From Leptobacterium flavescens (GTDB lineage: Bacteria > Bacteroidota > Bacteroidia > Flavobacteriales > Flavobacteriaceae): a stretch of DNA of 64,000 nt. The DNA is taken from positions 124,001 to 188,000 of the forward strand of contig NZ_JAABOO010000001.1 of the NCBI RefSeq assembly GCF_010671605.1, written 5' to 3'. Position numbers and translations under genes: made by a program. Of the stretch, positions 8,725 to 16,671 are shown in pieces. The stretch's first letter is position 1. Each line of letters opens with the position of its first letter. Under the pieces are notes generated by a model. The model worked only from the letters and a program-made list of their open reading frames with translations. It searched no databases and was not told where the DNA came from.

Positions 8725-9015
8725 TTATAACGAAATAACTCCTTCTATCTTGCTTACCTCCTTGTATTTCTCAATAACGGCATCGGGATCTTTAAGGTTT
8801 ACCGTAATGGACAAACTGGTATACTTCCCGTTAGAGGATTGCTTGGTTTGAATAACGGCCCCGGTATTGTCGAAAATCTTCTCAATTTGTTTTGTTCCGT
8901 CGGTCTTTGTGGGGACTATAAATTTAAACAGATAGTCCGAAGGCCATAGGGTGCTGTTTGCAAGTTCTTCTTTAAGTCTGACGTAAAAAGCTTCCGCTTT
9001 TTCCGAATTCTCCAT
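8725..9015 (-). CDS. DUF493 family protein (YbeD-like)
   Basis: 96 residues forming a ferredoxin-like alpha/beta domain. YLFKFIVPTKTDG is the first strand, the strand YTSLSITVNLKDPDAVI is followed by a helix, and the protein ends KIEGVISL. This is the arrangement of the YbeD/DUF493 family, thought to be a small ligand-binding regulatory domain related to ACT domains. It is monocistronic, with a possible TATCTTTG -7 box upstream. Confidence 0.85.
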   Translation of the reverse strand: MENSEKAEAFYVRLKEELANSTLWPSDYLFKFIVPTKTDGTKQIEKIFDNTGAVIQTKQSSNGKYTSLSITVNLKDPDAVIEKYKEVSKIEGVISL

Positions 9016-9035
9016 AGCATGCTGTTTAGTGATAA

Positions 9036-9043
9036 CAAAGATA
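9036..9043 (-). promoter_or_regulatory. Possible -7 box for the DUF493 gene
   Basis: On the minus strand the sequence TATCTTTG fits TAnnTTTG and lies 20 bases before the start codon. No TTG is found at the ideal 19-base spacing (TTA is there), so the call is weak. Confidence 0.35.
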
Positions 9044-9174
9044 CATATTTCCGTGATTTTCTTAAGGGCAAAATCGATAAGAATTCCACAAAGAAGGCTT
9101 TCCCTTAATATTTAGGCCAAGTCTTTTTAAGTTCCCCAAGTATTTTATTAATTTGTTTTTTTAATTAATGTAGT

Positions 9175-9711
9175 TTGAGTACGAAGAAAATAGTTATTAC
9201 CGGAGGGCCGGGTACGGGAAAAACATCCCTGATCGATTCACTTGAAGAGTTGGGATATACATGTTTACCGGAAATTTCCAGGCAGGTAACCCTGCAGGCC
9301 CGCAATGAAGGAGTAGAACAGCTTTTCCTGACCGATCCGCTTTTATTTAGCAAAAAATTACTGGAAGGTCGTAAAGATCAGTTTTTTGAATCCCAGACAT
9401 TCGACAGAGATATCATTTTTATAGATCGCGGTCTGCCCGATGTTCTTGCATACATGGATTTTATCGGGGATGAATACCCTCAGTATTTTATAGATATCTG
9501 CGAAGAACACAAATACGATCAGGTTTTTATCCTTCCTCCCTGGGAAGCCATATACACCTCCGATTCGGAGCGTTATGAAAACTTTGAACAGGCCGTCAGG
9601 ATACACGATTATCTGGAAGCTTCCTACCGAAAATACGGATATGACCTGATTAGCGTACCTTTAGCAAGTATAAAAGACAGAGTAGAGTTTATATTGAGCC
9701 ACTCAAAATAA
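9175..9711 (+). CDS. P-loop NTPase, AAA_28-type nucleotide kinase-like protein
   Basis: 178 residues. The Walker A loop GGPGTGKTS (10-18) follows directly after the first strand. IIFIDRGLPDVLAYMDF resembles the Walker B/LID region of small kinases, and YRKYGYDLISVPLASIKDR is a typical C-terminal strand. It fits the AAA_28 family of predicted ATPases related to nucleotide or metabolite kinases such as the NadR kinase domain. The start is a TTG at 9175, the only in-frame initiator that keeps the first strand complete. It is followed 2 bases later by recQ. The substrate is unknown. Confidence 0.75.
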   Translation: MSTKKIVITGGPGTGKTSLIDSLEELGYTCLPEISRQVTLQARNEGVEQLFLTDPLLFSKKLLEGRKDQFFESQTFDRDIIFIDRGLPDVLAYMDFIGDEYPQYFIDICEEHKYDQVFILPPWEAIYTSDSERYENFEQAVRIHDYLEASYRKYGYDLISVPLASIKDRVEFILSHSK

Positions 9712-9713
9712 CA

Positions 9714-11633
9714 ATGATGAGCACGCCTCTTGATATCTTAAAAAAGGTTTGGGGTTTCAGTTCCTTCCGGGATCCTCAGGAGGAAATTGTAAATACCCTT
9801 ATGGAAGGCAGGGATACCCTAGCCCTTCTGCCTACAGGAGGTGGTAAATCTATTTGTTTTCAGGTTCCTGCTCTGGCTAAGGAAGGTATCTGTATTGTGG
9901 TCTCTCCCCTGATCGCACTGATGCGGGACCAGGTAGAGAACCTTAAAAAGAAAGGAATTAAAGCCATCGCCTTAAGCAGTGGTCTGAAATTCGAGGAAAT
10001 AGATGCGCTCCTGGATAATTGTATTTACGGAAACTATAAATTCCTTTATTTATCGCCGGAACGGCTCCAGCAGGAGCTTGTGCTGGACAGGATCAGGCAG
10101 ATGCCGCTGAATCTTATTGCGGTTGATGAAGCTCACTGTATTTCTCAATGGGGTAATGATTTCAGGCCGGCATACCGCAATTGTAATATTTTGAGGGAAC
10201 TCTTTCCCCATGTACCCATAGCAGCATTGACCGCCTCTGCAACTCCCCGCGTGGCCGAAGATATCATGCTCAACCTGAAACTGGAATCCCCCTCCCTGAT
10301 AAAAAAATCTTTTGCCAGGCCCAATATATCGTACAGAGTATGGGAAGTAGAAGATAAATTTTACCGCATTAAACAGATCCTTTCCAAATATAAGGGCAGT
10401 TCTATCGTATATGTCCGCAACAGAAGAGCAGCAGCCGATGTGGCGGCTTATCTGAATGCCAACTCGGTTTCGGCAAGTTATTACCACGGAGGTATCTCCA
10501 CCGAAGAAAAGAACAAACGCCTGGAGCTCTGGCTGCAGAATAAGGTACAGGTTATGGTAGCTACGAACGCTTTTGGTATGGGGATAGACAAGGCTGATGT
10601 GCGTACGGTAATTCATATCCAGCTCCCGGAAAATCTGGAAAACTACTATCAGGAAGCAGGGAGAGCGGGAAGGGACGGAGAAATAGCTTATGCCGTTATC
10701 CTTAAGAACAAAGGAGATGAGGACAGGCTTAAAAAGCAGTTCTTAAGTGTCCTTCCGGATACACCCTTTATTAAATTACTCTACAATAAACTCAACAACT
10801 TTTTCCAGATCTCTTACGGAGAAGGGGCTTTCGAAAAACATATGCTCAGGTTTAACGAGTTTTGCGGGATTTATAAAATGAACCCTGTTCTGGCCTATAA
10901 CGGCCTTAAATTACTCGACCGGCACAGTATCATACAACTATCTCAGAACTTTGAGAAAAAGACCACTGTAAAATTTATTGTCACCAATCATCAGTTGTTT
11001 GCCTATCTCGACAGGAATGCCGATCTGCAAAATATTACACAGGCTATTCTAAGGACCTACGGAGGCATCTTTGATAATGAGACCAAAATAAATACTCACC
11101 TGATCGCAACTAAGACCGGTAGTAAACAAGCCGATGTTGAAGCTGTACTGGAGCGACTGTTTACAGATGAGATCATTGATTACCAGGCTTCGGATACCGA
11201 TACGGAGATCAGTTTCCTGGTACCCAGAGAGGATGACAAGACCATTAATATCATTGCTGCCGACATTGAACAGCAACGCAGGCTTAAAGAAGATCATATT
11301 GCAGCTGTCCTCAAATATGCCGAAAACAACACCAAATGCAGAAGCGTACAGTTGCTGGAATATTTCGGGGAAAGCAATACGGTAGCCTGTGGTATTTGTT
11401 CGGTCTGTACCGAGACCAAAGAAAAATTAACCCCTGAGATCATTGAAGTGGTACGCGCCGATATTTTAAAGCTTCTGAAAAAAGGAGCCTGTACCTCCAG
11501 GGAAATTGTTGAAAAACTTTCTTTTAAAGAACATATAATTATTTATGTATTGCGCTTACTTTTGGAGTTTAATTCCATTGAAGTGAATAGCAGGAATGAA
11601 TATCTAATTGTAAAAAGCCAGAAAGACGCATGA
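9714..11633 (+). CDS. recQ: RecQ-family ATP-dependent DNA helicase
   Basis: 639 residues. The superfamily 2 motifs appear in order: LLPTGGGKSICFQ (I), VVSPLIALMRDQ (Ia), DEAHCISQWGNDFRP (II plus the aromatic-rich loop specific to RecQ), ALTASATPRV (III) and QEAGRAGRDG (VI). The C-terminal zinc cysteines occur in CRSVQLLEYFGES and ACGICSVC, followed by a winged-helix part. RecQ unwinds DNA 3' to 5' during recombination and fork repair. The extreme C-terminus is short, with no obvious HRDC domain. The stop overlaps the fmt start by 4 bases. Confidence 0.93.
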   Translation: MMSTPLDILKKVWGFSSFRDPQEEIVNTLMEGRDTLALLPTGGGKSICFQVPALAKEGICIVVSPLIALMRDQVENLKKKGIKAIALSSGLKFEEIDALLDNCIYGNYKFLYLSPERLQQELVLDRIRQMPLNLIAVDEAHCISQWGNDFRPAYRNCNILRELFPHVPIAALTASATPRVAEDIMLNLKLESPSLIKKSFARPNISYRVWEVEDKFYRIKQILSKYKGSSIVYVRNRRAAADVAAYLNANSVSASYYHGGISTEEKNKRLELWLQNKVQVMVATNAFGMGIDKADVRTVIHIQLPENLENYYQEAGRAGRDGEIAYAVILKNKGDEDRLKKQFLSVLPDTPFIKLLYNKLNNFFQISYGEGAFEKHMLRFNEFCGIYKMNPVLAYNGLKLLDRHSIIQLSQNFEKKTTVKFIVTNHQLFAYLDRNADLQNITQAILRTYGGIFDNETKINTHLIATKTGSKQADVEAVLERLFTDEIIDYQASDTDTEISFLVPREDDKTINIIAADIEQQRRLKEDHIAAVLKYAENNTKCRSVQLLEYFGESNTVACGICSVCTETKEKLTPEIIEVVRADILKLLKKGACTSREIVEKLSFKEHIIIYVLRLLLEFNSIEVNSRNEYLIVKSQKDA

Positions 11634-12577
11634 GAGATTTACGGATCGTATTTATGGGAACCCCCGATTTTGCAGTAGAAACGCTTAAAGCGCTTATCGA
11701 GAACGGGTACAATATTGTTGGAGTGATCACCGCTCCCGACAAACCTGCCGGAAGAGGAAGGAAGCTTTCGCAATCGGCGGTAAAGGAATATGCCCTTTCT
11801 CAGGGACTTCATATCATGCAGCCTACCAATCTTAAAAACGAAAGCTTTACGGAAGAACTAAAAGCCCTGAATGCCAATTTACAGATAGTGGTTGCCTTTA
11901 GGATGCTTCCAAAAGTGGTATGGCAGATGCCCGAATACGGTACTTTTAACCTTCACGCTTCCCTCCTTCCCGATTACAGGGGTGCAGCTCCCATCAACTG
12001 GGCTATTATCCAGGGGGAGGAAAAAACAGGCGTTACTACTTTTTTTATTGATGAAAAGATCGACACCGGAGAGGTGATCCTTCAGGAGGAAGTGAGTATA
12101 GGAAAGGACGAATCGGCGGGAGAATTGCATGATAAGTTAATGGAAACGGGAAGTAAACTGGTGCTCCGTACCGTGGAGGATATTAAAACGGACAGGGTAA
12201 CTACCCGGAAACAGCCCGAAAGCGGGGAGCTGAAAACGGCGTATAAAATTTACAAAGAGACCTGTAAAATAGATTGGACCAAGGATATCAATTCCATCTA
12301 CAATCTGATCCGGGGTTTAAGCCCCTACCCTTCTGCCTGGAGTTATCTGGAGAACGGAGAAGAAGAATTAAGCGTTAAAATATATAAAACCTCAAAAGAA
12401 GAAGCTGAACATTCTCATAAAACAGGTGCGATTTTCACAGACAAAAAGAATATAAAAGTGGCCGTTAAGGAAGGTTATCTTTTTATTGAAGAAATGCAAT
12501 TGCCCGGAAAGCGAAAAATGAAAGCGAAGGATATTTTGAACGGTTATAATTTTCTAAAAGAGGCAAAAATGCGTTAA
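11630..12577 (+). CDS. fmt: Methionyl-tRNA formyltransferase
   Basis: 315 residues. RIVFMGTPDFAVETL is the start of the Rossmann formyltransferase domain. FNLHASLLPDYRGAAPINW carries the catalytic Asn and His and the SLLP folate loop, and FFIDEKIDTGEV carries the catalytic Asp. The C-terminal beta-barrel for tRNA binding begins after LIRGLSPYPSAW. It formylates initiator Met-tRNA with 10-formyl-THF. Translational coupling to recQ through ATGA is visible. Confidence 0.97.
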   Translation: MRDLRIVFMGTPDFAVETLKALIENGYNIVGVITAPDKPAGRGRKLSQSAVKEYALSQGLHIMQPTNLKNESFTEELKALNANLQIVVAFRMLPKVVWQMPEYGTFNLHASLLPDYRGAAPINWAIIQGEEKTGVTTFFIDEKIDTGEVILQEEVSIGKDESAGELHDKLMETGSKLVLRTVEDIKTDRVTTRKQPESGELKTAYKIYKETCKIDWTKDINSIYNLIRGLSPYPSAWSYLENGEEELSVKIYKTSKEEAEHSHKTGAIFTDKKNIKVAVKEGYLFIEEMQLPGKRKMKAKDILNGYNFLKEAKMR

Positions 12578-12680
12578 GCCCTTACTACCATTGACATTGG
12601 GAAATATCTAACAATTTTTGTGATGTTATTAACAAACCTTCAAAGTTATCAACAAAAAACCCGATTTCCCTTGATTTTAC

Positions 12681-12710
12681 TTGCATGGTACGTAAATCCA
12701 TATAAATTTG
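12681..12710 (+). promoter_or_regulatory. Bacteroidota-type promoter of hup
   Basis: TTG at 12681-12683, exactly 19 bases, then TAAATTTG at 12703-12710, a perfect match to TTG-N19-TAnnTTTG. Transcription would start near 12717, leaving a leader of about 50 bases. Confidence 0.8.
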
Positions 12711-12765
12711 TCAAACAAATTAAAATCAATGTTTAACCAACAATTTTTATTTTAAACTTTAGATT

Positions 12766-13038
12766 ATGAATAAAACAGAATTAATTGATGCTATGGCAGC
12801 AGATGCTGGCATCACCAAAGCAGCAGCAAAAAAAGCCTTAGAATCTTTTTTAGGGAATGTTGAAGGATCACTAAAAAAAGGTGGAAGAGTATCTTTAGTA
12901 GGATTCGGATCATGGTCAGTTTCTAAAAGAGCTGCAAGAGAAGGAAGAAACCCTCAGACAGGAAAAACTATAAAAATCGCTGCTAAAAATGTTGTTAAAT
13001 TTAAAGCAGGTGCAGATTTAAGTAACTCTGTAAACTAA
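12766..13038 (+). CDS. hup: HU-family nucleoid DNA-binding protein
   Basis: 90 residues, the standard HU length. The N-terminal helical dimerisation body is NKTELIDAMAADAGITKAAAKKALESF, and the beta-arm carries GRNPQTGKTIKI, the proline-containing DNA-bending signature. The GSWSVSKRAAREGRNP stretch matches the bacterial histone-like signature. HU compacts and bends DNA. It is a single transcription unit between a perfect promoter and a hairpin terminator. Confidence 0.97.
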   Translation: MNKTELIDAMAADAGITKAAAKKALESFLGNVEGSLKKGGRVSLVGFGSWSVSKRAAREGRNPQTGKTIKIAAKNVVKFKAGADLSNSVN

Positions 13039-13062
13039 AATTTACAATACATACGAATTTTC

Positions 13063-13091
13063 AAAAAAACGCCTGTTTTCGGGCGTTTTTC
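13063..13091 (+). terminator. Terminator of hup
   Basis: AAAAAACGCC (ending at 13073) pairs with GGCGTTTTT (13082-13090) around a TGTTTTCG loop; the downstream arm is also the U-tract. Confidence 0.85.
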
Positions 13092-13125
13092 TATTGCTAT
13101 ATATCGAAAATAGGGGGTTTTTAAT

Positions 13126-13155
13126 TTGATTTTTTTAATTTTTTAGTTAGATTTA
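13126..13155 (+). promoter_or_regulatory. Probable promoter of the YqgE/AlgH gene
   Basis: TTG at 13126-13128, 19 bases, then TAGATTTA at 13148-13155; only the last base differs from TAnnTTTG. The start codon is 17 bases downstream. Confidence 0.45.
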
Positions 13156-13171
13156 GTAAAAAAAGTATGTT

Positions 13172-13732
13172 ATGGTAGCCTTAAAACCAAAAAAAGGGCA
13201 TTTACTCATCGCCGAACCATCGATCATTGGAGATGTATCTTTCAATAGGTCGGTAGTGCTTTTGGCTGAGCATAATGACGAGGGCTCCATAGGATTCATT
13301 TTAAACAAACCTCTTTCCTTCCGTTTAAACGAACTGGTACCTGAGATCAAGAAATCCATCAAAGTGTATAACGGAGGTCCTGTAGAGCAGGACAACCTCT
13401 ATTTTATCCACAAGGTACCTCATCTTATTACCAACAGTATTGAAATATCCAATGGTGTATATTGGGGAGGGGATTTTGAAACCATTATAGACCTTATAAA
13501 CGATAATACCATTAAAGCCGGGGATATTCGTTTCTTTCTGGGGTATTCGGGATGGGAATTGCTTCAATTGGATAAGGAGTTGCAATCGAGTTCCTGGGTA
13601 GTACTGGAAAATATCTACAAGAGCAATATCATTAAAAAATCGGCCAGCTCCTTCTGGAAGGAGAAAATGCTCGAATTGGGCGGGGATTACCTCTTATGGT
13701 CCAATGCACCCGAAAACCCGGGTCTTAACTAA
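13172..13732 (+). CDS. YqgE/AlgH family protein (UPF0301)
   Basis: 186 residues, soluble. The N-terminal KKGHLLIAEPSIIGDVSFNRSV and the GSIGFILNKP motif are diagnostic of the YqgE/AlgH family, as is KVYNGGPVEQDNLYFIH. The fold is known from structures, but the biochemical role is not established; AlgH was linked to alginate regulation in Pseudomonas. It probably has its own promoter after the hup terminator. Its TAA stop overlaps the TAG stop of the convergent aminotransferase. Confidence 0.9.
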   Translation: MVALKPKKGHLLIAEPSIIGDVSFNRSVVLLAEHNDEGSIGFILNKPLSFRLNELVPEIKKSIKVYNGGPVEQDNLYFIHKVPHLITNSIEISNGVYWGGDFETIIDLINDNTIKAGDIRFFLGYSGWELLQLDKELQSSSWVVLENIYKSNIIKKSASSFWKEKMLELGGDYLLWSNAPENPGLN

Positions 13733-14574
13733 GACAAACGGGCCATGGCATTTAATTTGCCGAGCAGGTCGTTTGCCACCTCACTTTTATATTCTTTTTT
13801 CCTGTATTTGCTGATAGGCTGAATTCCGCTAATAGCATTGGTGATAAACAATTCATCAGCTTTCTGTAGCTCAAAAGGAGATATAGAGGTTTCCTCCAGC
13901 ACATAAGCTTCGGTCTTTTCGATGATCTTCAGCAATTGCTTTCTCAGGATCCCGTTAAGGCATCCGTCTTCCAGAGGCGGGGTCTTAATAGTATTTCCCG
14001 AAACCAGGAAAATATTACCGTTTATGGCTTCTACCACACTTTTATTCTGATTGAGGAGCAGGCAGTTGGCATAGTCGTTTTCCTTGGCAAAGATGCCCGA
14101 GATCACATTAATGATCTTATTACTTGTTTTTAAAGTGGAAAGCAATCCGGCATTTACCCAGTGATCTTTATATAGTTCTACCTCATAGGCCGAAGTATCC
14201 AGGGTGTAGAAAACACTTTCGAGTTCTTTAGCTTCCATGATATAGGCAACTGTGTTCCGGTCCGGGGTGTAAAGACCATCGGTATCCCTGAAAACAGTAA
14301 ATCGTATCCTGGCAGGCGATTTGGACAGGCCGTTCCTCTCGATCGTTTTCAGGATCTCCTCCTGAAGGAATTCCATGGTAAAATTCATCGGGATCTCCAT
14401 TCTTAGAATACGCATTGAAGCCATTAATCTGAGGTAGTGATCTTCCCAGAAAAAGATCTTGGAATTTACTACCCTGATGGTTTCGAAAAGAGCGTCTCCA
14501 TACTTTAGTCCCCTGTTGGTTTCATTGAGGAATAAAGTCTCGTTATTTAAAATGTTTCCGTTAAAATTTACCAT
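13729..14574 (-). CDS. Class IV aminotransferase-fold PLP enzyme
   Basis: 281 residues, usual length for the PabC / D-amino-acid transaminase / IlvE fold-type IV group. RGLKYGDALFETIRV is the N-terminal family motif, the Schiff-base Lys lies in LKTSNKIINV, and EAINGNIFLVSGNTIKTPPLEDGCLNGI is the conserved cofactor region. 4-amino-4-deoxychorismate lyase is one reasonable activity and branched-chain or D-amino acid transamination are alternatives; the sequence alone does not decide. The ATG comes immediately after the U-tract of an upstream terminator on the same strand. Confidence 0.85.
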   Translation of the reverse strand: MVNFNGNILNNETLFLNETNRGLKYGDALFETIRVVNSKIFFWEDHYLRLMASMRILRMEIPMNFTMEFLQEEILKTIERNGLSKSPARIRFTVFRDTDGLYTPDRNTVAYIMEAKELESVFYTLDTSAYEVELYKDHWVNAGLLSTLKTSNKIINVISGIFAKENDYANCLLLNQNKSVVEAINGNIFLVSGNTIKTPPLEDGCLNGILRKQLLKIIEKTEAYVLEETSISPFELQKADELFITNAISGIQPISKYRKKEYKSEVANDLLGKLNAMARLS

Positions 14575-14603
14575 AAAAAAATGCCTTGAAAAAAATCAAG
14601 GCA
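14575..14603 (-). terminator. Terminator of the START-like gene
   Basis: TGCCTTGA and TCAAGGCA (14582-14603) form an 8-bp stem; on the minus strand a run of Ts follows and ends at the ATG of the next gene. Confidence 0.75.
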
Positions 14604-14628
14604 AATATACTTTATTTAATACGATTTT

Positions 14629-15015
14629 TTAAACGGAACCCAATACGTGTTTCAGGCTTGAGATCTGGTTCTCCCACAGCATTTTAGCCTCTTCCATTTC
14701 ATCATCCTCTGCAAAATCGGTTACCATCACAGAAACATCTTTTGTAATTTCGTCTACCACAATGCGGATCTCGAAATAAGAATCATCGCCATCACTTTCC
14801 TCCCATTTAAACTTCACTAATTCACCACTTTTTTTCTTGAGGAGCTTAGCTTTTTCCTCGCTGTCATCCCAGATAAAAGTGAACATTTCTCCTCTGGAAT
14901 TTACATTGTCTGCAAACCATTCGGAAAGTCCTGAAGGAGTCGATATATACTGGTAAAGTAACTGTGGTGAAGAATGTATTTCGAATTCTATTTCGTATTT
15001 TATTTTGTCCTGCAT
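14629..15015 (-). CDS. START-like domain protein
   Basis: 128 residues of SRPBCC/START fold. KIKYEIEFEIHSSPQLLYQYI is the first strand and helix, PSGLSEWFADNV is the typical conserved loop of Bacteroidota START-like proteins, and the C-terminal helix is MLWENQISSLKHVLGSV. Members bind hydrophobic ligands or act as stress-related chaperone-like proteins; no ligand can be named. It is strongly acidic in its C-terminal third (DFAEDDEMEEAK). A hairpin terminator follows. Confidence 0.85.
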   Translation of the reverse strand: MQDKIKYEIEFEIHSSPQLLYQYISTPSGLSEWFADNVNSRGEMFTFIWDDSEEKAKLLKKKSGELVKFKWEESDGDDSYFEIRIVVDEITKDVSVMVTDFAEDDEMEEAKMLWENQISSLKHVLGSV

Positions 15016-15099
15016 CTGTGATTATGTTTAAGATTGACAATATAATTATTTCTCTTAAATACATGAAAGGATTTAATAAAAATATTTTAGCTGATTGAT

Positions 15100-15129
15100 T
15101 TGACGAAGCCAAATTTGTTTCTATATTTG
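15100..15129 (+). promoter_or_regulatory. Promoter of tRNA-Met
   Basis: TTG at 15100-15102, 19 bases, then TATATTTG at 15122-15129, a perfect TTG-N19-TAnnTTTG match 35 bases before the mature tRNA end. Confidence 0.8.
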
Positions 15130-15164
15130 CACCCGCGTTTGAGGGTAGAGCCTCATAAAATGAT

Positions 15165-15238
15165 GGCGAGGTAGCTCAGTTGGTTAGAGCGTCGGATTCA
15201 TAACCCGGAGGTCTCGGGTTCAATTCCCGATCTCGCTA
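15165..15238 (+). tRNA. tRNA-Met (anticodon CAT)
   Basis: A full cloverleaf of 74 bases can be drawn: acceptor GGCGAGG/TCTCGCT with G-U pairs at 1-72 and 7-66, D-stem GCTC/GAGC, anticodon stem TCGGA/CCCGG around loop TTCATAA, variable AGGTC, T-stem TCGGG/CCCGA with TTCAATT. The CCA is not encoded. The GG/CC anticodon stem and a non-Watson-Crick 1-72 pair recall initiator tRNA, while the D-stem is elongator-like. Initiator, elongator or lysidine-modified Ile identity is not settled by inspection. Confidence 0.9.
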
Positions 15239-15243
15239 CAAAG

Positions 15244-15274
15244 AAAACCGGTTACGAAAGTAGCCGGTTTTTTT
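15244..15274 (+). terminator. Terminator of tRNA-Met
   Basis: AAAACCGG at 15244-15251 pairs with CCGGTTTT at 15264-15271, with inner TAC/GTA around a GAAA tetraloop, followed by Ts. Confidence 0.85.
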
Positions 15275-15292
15275 ATGACTGAAGATCGGATG

Positions 15293-15402
15293 CCTGCATC
15301 AAAGATCGCAAGTCATAAAACAAACGAATGCAAAGCATTCCGGTTTTCTTTGTAAAGCCTCTCCCTAAAAGAATCACCGGAGCCTTAGGCGGAGGTAATT
15401 CC
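15293..15402 (+). repeat. tRNA-tail repeat, copy 1
   Basis: First of two direct repeats of about 110 bases, from CCTGCATCAAAGATCGCAAG to GGAGGTAATTCC. It holds the inverted repeat GAATGCaaaGCATTC and, at 15339-15353, CCGGTTTTCTTTGTA, the exact reverse complement of the tRNA-Met 3' end and flank at 15237-15251. AGTCATAAAA (15310-15319) is likewise the inverse of TTTTATGACT just downstream of the tRNA terminator. No credible coding potential. Confidence 0.85.
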
Positions 15403-15406
15403 TTTA

Positions 15407-15514
15407 CCTGCATCAAAGATCGCAAGTCATAAAATAAACGAATGCAAAGCATTCCGGTTTTCTTTGTAAAGCTTCCCCCTAAAGAATCACCGGAGCAGTA
15501 GCGAAGGTAATTCC
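15407..15514 (+). repeat. tRNA-tail repeat, copy 2
   Basis: Second copy, differing from the first by a few substitutions and small indels concentrated near the 3' end (GAGCAGTAGCGAAGG versus GAGCCTTAGGCGGAGG). The inverse tRNA-flank match is at 15454-15468. A third degraded fragment resembling only its last part (GCTTCCCTCCCTGAAGAATCACC) lies near 15591-15613. Together with copy 1 it fills most of the 450 bases between tRNA-Met and the AraC gene. Confidence 0.85.
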
Positions 15515-15687
15515 AAAAATCATAAGTCTCTATTGACAAAAGACTCTAAAAGCCAATAAAAATGAAGTTTTACAGGCTTTTTTCTTGTAATGCTTCCCTC
15601 CCTGAAGAATCACCTAATATTTGGTTTTATATTTTTTATCTTTAAAAAAAGTACTGGGGTGAAACAAAATGGAAATATTTTTATTCT

Positions 15688-16671
15688 ATGAAATTAGCAG
15701 TCAATAATCAACAGGGACCTGATACCTTCTTTAAAGAATTATCCAAGCAACTGAGCGCTACGATAGAAGATGGTCTTTTTAAAGTCCCGAGACAATATGG
15801 AGATGGTTATGCAAGTTTTCAACAGCTTGAAAAAGGGCTATTTTTTTCTATTTATAATCTAAAGCTTCATCAGGATTTTGAGCATGACCGTGAAGCTGCA
15901 GATTCAATTAAATACTATACACTAAGCTGTTCTTATTCAGATCAAAATATTCAGAAATGGAGTGATAACAAATGGATCAACATTAACAAACATTCTCCTA
16001 ATGGATTATTTTTAATCTCCCCTAGAATTGAAACAAAATTTAAAGTTCATGCAAATACCCCAATCTTTAGTTTGGTAATTACTTTTTCAAAAGACTGGTT
16101 GGCTTCTCTTTCCTGTGATAAGGAAAACCCAACAACGGTCCTCAAATATATCCAATCTAAAAAGCCGTTTTGTTTTTATGAGAGCATTTCTTTTGAGCTT
16201 GAGAGCATATTGGAACATATTATTGCCGAAAATAATAAAGCTACCCCTTCTCTTATATTATTGAAAGGTTTTATTCTTCAGTTTTTAGGGAATTTTATTG
16301 AAAGGATTGAATCAAGGGATCAGAATATAGTGTTTAAAAATATTAATCAACAAGATATAACGCTTATCTTCAAAGCAAAGCAGCAAATTCAGGATAATTA
16401 TAGAGATATTCCAAAAATAGAATCTCTGGCTACGGAAATAGGGATGAGTGTAAGCAAATTACAAAAGCTTTTCAAACACATTGTTGGAATGAGTATTTAC
16501 AAGTATGCCTTGAAAGTCAGGTTAAAAGAGGCAAAAAAACTCTTGGATACAGGAAAATATTCAATAAGTGAAGTGGGGTACAAAATAGGCTATTCCAATC
16601 TAAGTCATTTTACAGATAAGTTTAGAAAACATTTTGGAATGAACCCGAAAGCTTATCTCAATAAGAAATAA
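15688..16671 (+). CDS. AraC-family transcriptional regulator
   Basis: 327 residues. The last 100 hold two helix-turn-helix units: IESLATEIGMSVSKLQKLF, and ISEVGYKIGYSNLSHFTDKF followed by FRKHFGMNPKAY, the AraC signature. The N-terminal 200 residues have no recognisable cupin and probably bind an effector. There is no membrane segment. Codon use is clearly richer in A and T than the flanking genes, suggesting recent acquisition. No adjacent target operon is obvious; the membrane protein downstream is on the opposite strand. Confidence 0.88.
   Translation: MKLAVNNQQGPDTFFKELSKQLSATIEDGLFKVPRQYGDGYASFQQLEKGLFFSIYNLKLHQDFEHDREAADSIKYYTLSCSYSDQNIQKWSDNKWININKHSPNGLFLISPRIETKFKVHANTPIFSLVITFSKDWLASLSCDKENPTTVLKYIQSKKPFCFYESISFELESILEHIIAENNKATPSLILLKGFILQFLGNFIERIESRDQNIVFKNINQQDITLIFKAKQQIQDNYRDIPKIESLATEIGMSVSKLQKLFKHIVGMSIYKYALKVRLKEAKKLLDTGKYSISEVGYKIGYSNLSHFTDKFRKHFGMNPKAYLNKK

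Noticed and set aside
10050-10616. A 188-codon minus-strand frame inside recQ
   Set aside because: RecQ motifs are intact in the other strand; the antisense frame has no homologous features.
15273-15539. An 88-codon minus-strand frame with a repeated peptide containing KTGMLCIRLFYDLRSLM
   Set aside because: It is the translation of the two tRNA-tail repeats, and the internal repetition follows the DNA repeat. It has no ribosome site and no protein-like composition.
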